This document shows, one piece after another, positions 6,517 to 12,408 of a stretch of DNA of 12,408 nucleotides (position 1 is its first letter; every line of letters starts with the position of its first letter). The DNA lies in contig CAJWGQ010000077.1 of assembly GCA_913041025.1 (NCBI GenBank), positions 1-12,408 on the forward strand. Reading direction: 5' to 3'. The stretch comes from an uncultured Gammaproteobacteria bacterium. GTDB taxonomy: Bacteria; Pseudomonadota; Gammaproteobacteria; Pseudomonadales; Azotimanducaceae_A. Below the pieces are notes generated by a model. The model made no database searches. It saw only the letters and a list, made by a program, of their open reading frames with translations, and was not told the origin of the DNA. The translations under genes were made by a program, and so were the position numbers.

Positions 6517-8092
6517 CTTTGCGGCTATTGATGGATTCGTCCCATCGGCGATCGGAGAGATACCGGATTGCTGCTTGTGTGGAAGCCGGAGTGCCTAACC
6601 TGACAAGCCCCTCCGCGGCGACTGCAGCCGCGTAACCATTTTTATCCAGTAGCAAGTCTGTCAGGAGTTCTTCTAACTGGGGGTGGTGCCTTGGGTAATT
6701 GGTTGCGTTCAGTAAGAGGAACGCTGCATTAAGTCTGATCTGATCTTGGGCAGTCCAACCTCTTTGAACCAGCGGCACCAGCCAATCGCTATTTTCCCTT
6801 TTAATCACGCTTTTTATGGTTTGATAGCAAGCATTGGTTAAATGAGTTGTTTTGAAAGCGAGGGTATCAAGCACTTGTCTTACAACTTGCTGGTGTTTGC
6901 TACCCAGTAGTCCAATAAGCGCTGACACTATGGTTTTGGGACTTTCAGTGATTTCCCCAATAGCGAATACGGCGTTGATTTGTAACCATGGATCCTCGCT
7001 TGATAACAATGAAAATAAAGGATCAAGTGCTTCTTCTCCAATGGCAGCGAGTTGGTATGTCTCGTCTTCCATGACTATTGCTCGTTCGTTCCACCGCTTA
7101 GGGAAACCCCTAGTGTCGTCTCTAGGTACCGGGTTATTGTCTTTGTCCCGGACAAGAACTCTTTCGTGTTTGTTTTGTCCTTTTTTCCGCCATAGCCGAT
7201 TCAGGATCTCGGAAAGGTTTTCCGGACCATTTCTCGAATAAATATCCATTATTCTTTGAGAAGCGGTTGTACTACCTGTAGGGCCGTTAGCCTTAGCTGC
7301 ATCTGTTTTTTTCGCTTGGGTAGTTCCCAGCAACCATTGCCAGATGTATAGCCAAGCTGGTGTATGGTCTGATGAAACCAGTTTGTTTTCTGGCATGATC
7401 CAATTAGGGTTTTGGTGGTTCCAACTTGGTTTATTCGGTATTTCCGTTCTAGCGAAAACAAATTTCAGCATGTGCCTATCCTGCTCAGTTTGATTCGGAT
7501 AGCCGGCATGAACCATATCGAAATGAACCAAAATAAATGTGCCGGCCTCGACGAAATCTGGAAAAAAGATATCTTCAACCTCTGCAGGATTCGAATTTAG
7601 ATAGCTGCCAGGTACTAATCGCGTTGGGCCCATTGCTCGTGGGGTATCGTGAGGGAAGTAAAAACCGATTAAAAATTTTGGTAAGTGATGTCGTGCCCTC
7701 GCGAGAGGGCTCTGGGCGTCTTGGTGCCATCCGGATCCTGCCGTTGATCCTTGGCCCATTTTCGGGGCGTTGCTTTTTGCATTTACATCATTTGGCACTT
7801 CATCTACTGGTGTGCTTCTGTGCAAGGCTCGATGTGGATGGAGGTAGTAATTGGGACCCGCTAAGGAAACTAAAGCCCCATGGATAATTGGACTTCGCAA
7901 TACCTCGTGTGTCAGGGGTACCCGTGAAATCAGATTGTTTCCGTGCCAAGACTCATTCTGCGAGCTATAGGTTAACAACGAGTGGATGTCGCGGTGAACC
8001 GACTTGTCTATTTCGGGCTTGAGAACGAGCATACCGTTGACGATGAAGGACCTGACCTGTTCATCGCTTAAGAGCACAGGTGGTCTATCCAC
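6509..8092 (-). CDS. Phytanoyl-CoA-dioxygenase-like Fe(II)/2-oxoglutarate oxygenase fused to a C-terminal HEAT-like repeat domain
   Basis: The protein has 527 residues from GTG 8092. The start is uncertain: the frame is open to ATG 8149, but that would overlap the SOUL gene by 65 nt and lacks a Shine-Dalgarno. GTG 8092 gives an 8-nt overlap and begins shortly before the usual LSDEQVRSFIVNGMLVL opening of PhyH proteins. The oxygenase domain (~8-235) shows the iron ligands H123-x-D125 (SGWHQDAQ) and H195 (DMVHAGYP), with R206 placed to bind 2-oxoglutarate, so it should be active as a hydroxylase. A linker of about 100 residues follows. Residues ~345-527 form repeated amphipathic helices with HEAT/PBS-lyase-like sequence (EALDPLFSLLSSEDPWLQ, NAVFAIGEI, SALIGLLGSKHQQVVRQVL, AAAVAAEGLVRLGTPAS). 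This fusion is unusual for PhyH proteins and suggests a protein partner or substrate. No signal peptide is seen. Substrate unknown. Confidence 0.85.
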   Translation of the reverse strand: MDRPPVLLSDEQVRSFIVNGMLVLKPEIDKSVHRDIHSLLTYSSQNESWHGNNLISRVPLTHEVLRSPIIHGALVSLAGPNYYLHPHRALHRSTPVDEVPNDVNAKSNAPKMGQGSTAGSGWHQDAQSPLARARHHLPKFLIGFYFPHDTPRAMGPTRLVPGSYLNSNPAEVEDIFFPDFVEAGTFILVHFDMVHAGYPNQTEQDRHMLKFVFARTEIPNKPSWNHQNPNWIMPENKLVSSDHTPAWLYIWQWLLGTTQAKKTDAAKANGPTGSTTASQRIMDIYSRNGPENLSEILNRLWRKKGQNKHERVLVRDKDNNPVPRDDTRGFPKRWNERAIVMEDETYQLAAIGEEALDPLFSLLSSEDPWLQINAVFAIGEITESPKTIVSALIGLLGSKHQQVVRQVLDTLAFKTTHLTNACYQTIKSVIKRENSDWLVPLVQRGWTAQDQIRLNAAFLLLNATNYPRHHPQLEELLTDLLLDKNGYAAAVAAEGLVRLGTPASTQAAIRYLSDRRWDESINSRKAF

Positions 8093-8702
8093 TGGATTTT
8101 TCCGAATTATGACTGATAGCGCCTTTGCAAACCTGAGCGATAACCTCATTTCGACGCATGAAGGGAAGCGAAAAGGGAGGGTTGTAGCGCGCCCATAGAA
8201 CTGGCCCGCAGATTTGATATTCGGTTTTTTTGATCGTCTTAACGAGGATTTCTTTGTGTTTGATAAACTTGGACTCTCTCCAGGATCCTGAATATTGGAT
8301 AGCCGCCATTAGTCTGGATTCTACTTTTTCCTGGAATACCTGATTTGACTGGGGTTCAGGCATGCCTTGAGCTAAAAGCAGTTCAGGCATCACAAAGGAG
8401 ACCGCCCAGCCTTTTTCAGTTGGACTTTGGATTACTGGGGCTGTCATGGCTATTTTTTGTTTTTCCTGATTATTACCGCTGATATAGTTGAAAAGATCTC
8501 CAAATGCTGAGTATCCGGCGCGACTAAAGCCGCTATCCACGTTGACGGTGGCGAGCAGGTGCTCTGAATACGAACGTATTTCTACGTTGTCTACCTTGGT
8601 CAATAATCGATAGCTTAGGGTTTCTATGCCCCATGCTAACGAGCACGTAAGTTGAGTAAGGGCTACAAACAATAGAATTTTCAATATTGATTTAGATCTC
8701 AA
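8085..8702 (-). CDS. Exported SOUL-family haem-binding protein
   Basis: The protein has 205 residues from TTG 8702, which has GAAGG about 9 nt upstream. No ATG in this frame lies before the signal sequence. Residues 1-23 form a signal peptide (basic MRSKSILK, hydrophobic ILLFVALTQL, S-L-A cleavage motif), so the protein should be periplasmic. The mature part follows the SOUL/HEBP pattern: LSYRLLTKVDNVEIRSYSEH near its start, FGDLFNYISGNN, the hallmark KIAMTAPVI, VSFVMPELL and the terminal RYNPPFSLPFMRRNEV. The family binds haem or related tetrapyrroles in some members, with function in bacteria poorly known. A histidine ligand cannot be assigned with confidence. The gene is upstream of and overlaps the dioxygenase gene, so both are probably read from the promoter near 8740. 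Confidence 0.88.
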   Translation of the reverse strand: MRSKSILKILLFVALTQLTCSLAWGIETLSYRLLTKVDNVEIRSYSEHLLATVNVDSGFSRAGYSAFGDLFNYISGNNQEKQKIAMTAPVIQSPTEKGWAVSFVMPELLLAQGMPEPQSNQVFQEKVESRLMAAIQYSGSWRESKFIKHKEILVKTIKKTEYQICGPVLWARYNPPFSLPFMRRNEVIAQVCKGAISHNSEKSSG

Positions 8703-8830
8703 ATTTTTGACCTTCGTAATTTAAAGGTGAGGGTGGGCATTATAGTCGTTCATCGGTTTTCGGTGTAAAAATTCGCTCGCCCGCTGATCTGGCTTTAGAA
8801 TAAGTAGAGATAAATACCGGATATTCTAAG
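8703..8830. promoter_or_regulatory. Divergent intergenic region between the SOUL-family gene and uvrD
   Basis: This 128-nt gap must hold promoters for both directions. The minus-strand promoter is fairly clear (see 8739-8769). For uvrD only a lone TAGAAT (8796-8801) resembles a -10 box, with no good -35 partner. No CTGT-N8-ACAG LexA operator is visible. Confidence 0.5.
8739..8769 (-). promoter_or_regulatory. Candidate sigma-70 promoter for the SOUL-dioxygenase transcript
   Basis: Read on the minus strand, TTTACA (8769-8764) and a perfect TATAAT (8744-8739) are separated by 19 nt. The expected start of transcription lies about 30 nt before the TTG start codon. The spacer is longer than the usual 17 nt, which would weaken it. 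Confidence 0.45.
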
Positions 8831-11014
8831 GTGGACGTCACACATATTCTTGAAGGGCTGAATGACCCGCAACGCGAGGCGGTTTCATCGCAAATGAGCA
8901 ACACCCTGATTTTGGCTGGGGCTGGTAGTGGTAAAACTCGCGTGCTGGTTCACCGTATTGCATGGTTAGTCGAGGTGGAAAGGATCTCTCCTCAGGCTGT
9001 CCTGGCTGTTACATTTACTAATAAAGCGGCGACTGAGATGCGATCGCGAATTGAGGAGCTTTTGAGTGTCTCGACGAGAAGTATGTGGGTTGGCACCTTC
9101 CATGGATTGGCACACAGACTGCTGCGCATGCACTGGGAAGAGGCAGGACTCCCGCAAAACTTTCAGATAATAGACGCAGATGACCAGGTCAGACTGATCA
9201 AGAGAATTTTAAAAAACTTAGATCTTGATGAGAAGAAATGGCCTGCTCGACAAGCGGCGTGGTTCATTAATGAACAAAAAGATGAGGGTCGACGGTGCAA
9301 AGATGTTGAGGCGGGTGATGATCTGTTCCAAATTACGCATAAACGTATTTACCAAGAATATGAAGAAGCCTGTTTTAGAGGTGGTCTAGCCGACTTTGCT
9401 GAATTATTGCTCAGAAGTTATGAGCTGTGGTTAGAACACCCTCAACTGCTTGAGCACTACCGATCAAGATTTAAGAGCGTCCTGGTTGATGAGTTTCAAG
9501 ACACCAACACCATTCAATATGCTTGGCTAAAACTTTTGAGCCAGCAAGCCTCTAATGTGATGGTCGTAGGAGATGATGATCAATCTATTTATGGATGGAG
9601 GGGAGCTCGTATAGAGAACATTCATCAGTTCAGTAAGGATTTCGAGGCAGTTCGAACCATTCGGCTAGAACAAAATTATCGTTCTACCCAAAATATCCTG
9701 AGTGCAGCAAACGCGTTGATCAACAACAATAGTGATCGCTTAGGAAAAGAGTTATGGAGCGATGGTGATCTGGGTGATCTTATTAAAGTTTACTCTGGTT
9801 ATAACGACATCGATGAGGCTCGTTTTATAGTAGAACGAAGCCAGCAATGGATTGATGGGGGTGGTGGTCCAGATGAAATTGCTGTCTTGTATCGCTCTAA
9901 CGCTCAGTCCAGGGTAATTGAAGAAGCCTTGTTAAGAGCTAATATTCCATATCGTATTTACGGCGGACAGCGGTTTTTTGAACGAGCGGAAGTTAAGAAC
10001 GCCCTGGCTTATATGAGGTTGATGCTCGATAAAGACTCGGACACTGCTTTTGAAAGAGCGGTTAATACGCCACCTAGGGGAATAGGCGATAAGACCTTAC
10101 AGGTAGTTCGGGACGTTGCCAGGGGAAACGGAGTTTCGCTTTGGGAAGCGTCTTTAGAAAGTTTGGAAGGGGGGATTTTGACCTCGAGAGCTGCAAATTC
10201 GGTAAAGGGATTCTTAGACCTGGTCCTTTCGATGTCAAAAGATACTGAGGAACTGCCATTGCATGAACTCGCGCAGCACTGTGTCGTGGCGAGCGGCTTG
10301 ATAGATTATCACAGCCAGGAGAAAGGCGAACGAGGCTTGGCTCGGAAAGAAAATCTGGAGGAGTTGATCTCTGCTTGCCATCAGTTTGATGGTGAGCTTG
10401 TATTCCCTCTCGAAGACAGTGATAACGCGGGTGTTGGATTACTCCAAGAATTTTTGGACCAAGTGTCACTCGATTCAGGTGAGCGCCAAAATGTGGATGG
10501 ACCGTGTTTGCAGATGATGACTCTCCATTCAGCGAAAGGGCTGGAATTTCCGTTGGTTTTCCTGGGAGGGTTGGAAGAGGGCTTGTTTCCTCATCAAATG
10601 GCCTCAGATGAGCCAGGCCGTATGGAAGAGGAGCGGCGCTTGGCGTACGTCGGTATTACCAGGGCCATGAAGGAGCTCTATCTAACTTACGCTGAGACCA
10701 GAAGACTACATGGACAGGATAGCTTCAACAGGCCAAGTCGATTTTTGCTCGAAATACCGAAAGACCTGTTATCTGAAGTGAGGCTCGGCGGTGAAATTGA
10801 ACGCGATGTAGCTGGCGGTTTTGGACAAACTAATTCCGAGTCGAATGGACTCGGTCTAGGAATGGGTCAGCGAGTCTCGCACCAAAAGTATGGGGAGGGT
10901 GTTGTCCTGCAGTTTGAAGGCTCGGGCGACAGGGCCAAGGTTGAAGTCAATTTTTCGGGAGCCGGCTCAAAATGGTTAATGGTTTCATATGCAAATCTAG
11001 AGACTCTAGACTAA
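8831..11014 (+). CDS. uvrD: UvrD, DNA helicase II
   Basis: The protein has 727 residues (the E. coli protein has 720). This is the 3'-5' superfamily 1A helicase of nucleotide excision repair and mismatch repair, which also removes RecA filaments. GTG 8831 is supported because the protein then begins MDVTHILEGLNDPQREAV, matching the known UvrD N-terminus; no clear Shine-Dalgarno precedes it. Motifs in order: Q-motif Q14, Walker A AGAGSGKT (K35), motif Ia AVTFTNKAATEMR, WVGTFHGLAHRLLR, Walker B VDEFQDT with D220-E221, GDDDQSIYGWRGA, LEQNYRST, LYRSNAQSRVIEEALL, TLHSAKGLEFPLVF and RRLAYVGITRAM. The C-terminal ~50 residues (from M678: GQRVSHQKYGEGVV to KWLMVSYANLETL) are the Tudor-like domain characteristic of UvrD and PcrA and absent from Rep. 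All key residues look intact. Confidence 0.97.
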   Translation: MDVTHILEGLNDPQREAVSSQMSNTLILAGAGSGKTRVLVHRIAWLVEVERISPQAVLAVTFTNKAATEMRSRIEELLSVSTRSMWVGTFHGLAHRLLRMHWEEAGLPQNFQIIDADDQVRLIKRILKNLDLDEKKWPARQAAWFINEQKDEGRRCKDVEAGDDLFQITHKRIYQEYEEACFRGGLADFAELLLRSYELWLEHPQLLEHYRSRFKSVLVDEFQDTNTIQYAWLKLLSQQASNVMVVGDDDQSIYGWRGARIENIHQFSKDFEAVRTIRLEQNYRSTQNILSAANALINNNSDRLGKELWSDGDLGDLIKVYSGYNDIDEARFIVERSQQWIDGGGGPDEIAVLYRSNAQSRVIEEALLRANIPYRIYGGQRFFERAEVKNALAYMRLMLDKDSDTAFERAVNTPPRGIGDKTLQVVRDVARGNGVSLWEASLESLEGGILTSRAANSVKGFLDLVLSMSKDTEELPLHELAQHCVVASGLIDYHSQEKGERGLARKENLEELISACHQFDGELVFPLEDSDNAGVGLLQEFLDQVSLDSGERQNVDGPCLQMMTLHSAKGLEFPLVFLGGLEEGLFPHQMASDEPGRMEEERRLAYVGITRAMKELYLTYAETRRLHGQDSFNRPSRFLLEIPKDLLSEVRLGGEIERDVAGGFGQTNSESNGLGLGMGQRVSHQKYGEGVVLQFEGSGDRAKVEVNFSGAGSKWLMVSYANLETLD

Positions 11015-11023
11015 GCTGATTGT

Positions 11024-11030
11024 TAGGAGG
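11024..11030 (+). promoter_or_regulatory. Strong Shine-Dalgarno TAGGAGG for the TRAP substrate-binding protein gene
   Basis: It lies 5 nt before ATG 11036 and 9 nt after the uvrD stop. It fixes the start and indicates that translation can begin efficiently whether or not the mRNA is shared with uvrD. Confidence 0.7.
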
Positions 11031-11035
11031 TAACT

Positions 11036-12127
11036 ATGGGTAAGCTACTACAGGGATTTTTCTTTTTCGGGCTATTTCTAACTATGGGTTGTGGGGGGGG
11101 GCAAGAAAATACACAGGGCGCAGGGGGGGTTACCGATTCCGATGTTTTCAAGTGGAAATTGATCACGACTTGGCCGAAAAACCTGCCGGGTCTAGGCGCT
11201 GCCCCTGAAAGATTGGCTGAAAAACTAAGGCAAATGAGCAATGGCCGTCTAGATATCAAGGTATACGGTTCAGGTGAGTTGGTGGGGGCTTTCGAGGTTT
11301 TTGACTCGGTATCACAGGGCGCCGCAGAGATGGGACATGGTGCTGCCTACTATTGGGTTGGCAAAGCGGCGGTTGCTCCGATGTTTGCAACCGTCCCTTT
11401 CGGGATGAACGCTCAAGAAATGAATAGCTGGTTGCATTATGGCGGAGGCATCGAGCTATGGAGGGAGCTTTACGCACGTTTTAATTTGGTGCCTTTTGCC
11501 GCGGGTAATAGCGGAGTGCAAATGGCGGGTTGGTTCAATAAGGAAATCCGCTCTTTAGAAGACATTAAAGGACTCAAGATGAGGATTCCTGGGTTCGGAG
11601 GCGAAGTATTGCAGCGTGCTGGAGGCATCCCTGTCTCGCTTCCGGGTAGTGAAGTTTATACTGCGTTGCAGACGGGAGTAATTGACGCTACCGAGTGGGT
11701 TGGACCATATAATGACCTCGCTTTTGCTCTGCATACGGTTGCTAAATATTACTATTATCCCGGTTGGCACGAACCAGGCCCGACTCTTGAGTTGATCGTG
11801 AACCGTGAGGCGTATGAGTCTTTGCCTAGTGACTTGCAGGTCATGATTGAAGTGGCTAGCCGCGCGATAAATGATGACATGCTGAGTGAGTTTACGGCTC
11901 GGAATAATGCATCGTTAGAAACCCTTATTACGGAACACGGAGTGGAGCTTCGTCCTCTGCCAAGCGACGTTGTTCAAAAGTTTAGGGCTCTAGCTCAACA
12001 GGTGGTTGAAGAGGCCTCGAAAGAAGACGAGTTATCGCAGCGAATATACTCGTCTTATATGGAGTTTTTAAATGACGTTAAAGGCTACCACGCGATTAGT
12101 GAGCAAGCCTATTTGAATGCAAGGTGA
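11036..12127 (+). CDS. TRAP transporter substrate-binding lipoprotein (DctP family, TakP/mannitol-chloroaromatic type)
   Basis: The protein has 363 residues. It should capture an organic acid in the periplasm and deliver it to a TRAP membrane permease. The N-terminus is a lipoprotein-like signal (GKLLQGFFFFGLFLTMG before C19); the lipobox LTMGC is not canonical at the -3 position. The mature protein starts with a Gly-rich linker, then WKLITTWPKNLPG, AERL-type helix, IKVYGSGELV and FDSVSQGAAEMGHGAAYYW, as in the TakP-like branch of DctP. Likely ligand-site residues are Q162 (GVQMAGWF), R183 (LKMRIPGFGGEVL) and E220-W221 (IDATEWVGPYNDLAF), which match the conserved segments of 2-oxo-acid-binding TakP as I know that family. 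The exact ligand cannot be read from sequence. No DctQ or DctM gene is in the window, so this may be an orphan or use a distant permease. It follows uvrD by 21 nt and precedes a crotonase gene by 1 nt. Confidence 0.9.
   Translation: MGKLLQGFFFFGLFLTMGCGGGQENTQGAGGVTDSDVFKWKLITTWPKNLPGLGAAPERLAEKLRQMSNGRLDIKVYGSGELVGAFEVFDSVSQGAAEMGHGAAYYWVGKAAVAPMFATVPFGMNAQEMNSWLHYGGGIELWRELYARFNLVPFAAGNSGVQMAGWFNKEIRSLEDIKGLKMRIPGFGGEVLQRAGGIPVSLPGSEVYTALQTGVIDATEWVGPYNDLAFALHTVAKYYYYPGWHEPGPTLELIVNREAYESLPSDLQVMIEVASRAINDDMLSEFTARNNASLETLITEHGVELRPLPSDVVQKFRALAQQVVEEASKEDELSQRIYSSYMEFLNDVKGYHAISEQAYLNAR
11093..11101 (+). repeat. G9 homopolymer inside the TRAP lipoprotein gene
   Basis: Nine G in a row lie directly after the codon for the lipobox cysteine (C19) and encode Gly-Gly-Gly. 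A gain or loss of one base leads to an early stop in either alternative frame. Confidence 0.9.
11123..11129 (+). repeat. G7 homopolymer inside the TRAP lipoprotein gene
   Basis: Seven G in a row lie 21 nt after the G9 run, within the same glycine-rich linker. A slip here could offset an opposite slip in the G9 run with only a short altered stretch of linker. Confidence 0.9.
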
Positions 12128-12128
12128 G

Positions 12129-12408
12129 ATGTTGGAGCTGAAAAGTACAGAATTTGAAGTCGATGAAGAAGGTATCGCTACAATTTGGTTGAGTCGTCCA
12201 AAGAGGATGAACGCTTGGACAGGACGTATGCATACCGAATATCGTTACTTGCTTAGCAGGGCTGAGCAAGACCAAGGAGTAAGGGGTATTGTTGTGACGG
12301 GTCGAGGGAAGGGTTTTTGCGTTGGCGGTGATTCGGCTGCCCTGACAGGCCATATCAAAAAAGGGGGTTATGACTCTGGAACCAGTGATGAAATCGAGTG
12401 GCCCGGCT
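12129..12408 (+). CDS. Enoyl-CoA hydratase/isomerase family protein, 5' part
   Basis: The gene runs off the end of the window; 93 residues are visible. ATG 12129 is one nt after the TRAP protein stop, with AAGG at 12121-12124 inside the upstream gene, so the two are probably translationally coupled. The crotonase fold is recognisable from GIATIWLSRPKRMNAW (residues ~16-31), where the usual pattern is a strand followed by N-P-x-x-x-N-A, and from GIVVTGRGKGFCVGGD (around C64), which carries the oxyanion-hole segment before the G-G-D that follows. The catalytic glutamates lie beyond the window, so hydratase, isomerase, hydrolase or lyase activity cannot be separated. Coupling to a TRAP binding protein suggests the imported acid may be broken down through a CoA ester, an inference. 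Confidence 0.88.
   Translation, partial: MLELKSTEFEVDEEGIATIWLSRPKRMNAWTGRMHTEYRYLLSRAEQDQGVRGIVVTGRGKGFCVGGDSAALTGHIKKGGYDSGTSDEIEWPG

Noticed and set aside
6499..6530. Intrinsic terminator at the SDR/oxygenase junction
   Set aside because: CCTTTTAAAAGG is a perfect palindrome but leaves no loop, is AT-rich and lacks a following T-run on either strand.
8831..11014. Rep helicase instead of UvrD
   Set aside because: The N-terminus, length and the C-terminal Tudor-like domain follow UvrD throughout; Rep lacks that domain.
1..12408. CRISPR array, tRNA or rRNA genes, insertion sequence, integrase, toxin-antitoxin pair
   Set aside because: No spaced direct repeats, terminal inverted repeats, cloverleaf or recombinase motifs were seen on either strand; coding genes fill nearly the whole window.

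Overview
The window looks like chromosomal DNA from a flagellated, probably marine, gammaproteobacterium. A UvrD that follows the enterobacterial protein almost residue for residue at its motifs, a gamma-type FlhB tail and a DamX-like SPOR protein all point that way. I see no RNA gene, CRISPR array, insertion sequence or integrase. The species cannot be named from this sequence alone.

Region 1 (1-3742, all +) is the end of a flagellar operon. The 3' end of flhB is followed at short spacing by three single-pass membrane proteins. The first (309-1814) is a DamX-like protein with a cytoplasmic AAA-type domain that has lost its P-loop, one membrane segment and a C-terminal SPOR (peptidoglycan-binding) domain. 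The second (1851-3062) has a very acidic tail of about 150 residues, one membrane segment and a coiled-coil-prone C-terminus. The third (3098-3742) has an N-terminal membrane anchor and a cytoplasmic domain I do not recognise. Their order, spacing and matching topology suggest one envelope complex tied to the flagellum. This is the best candidate in the window for an undescribed system.

Region 2 (3739-8702) is a compact set of metabolic or accessory genes on alternating strands. It holds a formylglycine-type sulfatase (-), an extended short-chain dehydrogenase/reductase (+), a phytanoyl-CoA-dioxygenase-like protein fused to a HEAT-like repeat domain (-) and an exported SOUL haem-binding-family protein (-). 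Both convergent junctions are extremely tight: the trio and sulfatase stop codons share a TTAA, and the SDR and dioxygenase stops are 10 nt apart beside a 12-bp palindrome. The SOUL and dioxygenase genes overlap and are probably one transcript.

Region 3 (8831-12408, all +) holds uvrD (DNA helicase II), then a TRAP-type substrate-binding lipoprotein gene and the 5' part of an enoyl-CoA hydratase/isomerase gene. The TRAP gene carries G9 and G7 runs just after its lipobox cysteine, which could make it slippage-prone. No TRAP membrane subunits lie in the window. A shared promoter region (8703-8830) separates uvrD from the divergent SOUL gene, and it contains no recognisable LexA box.
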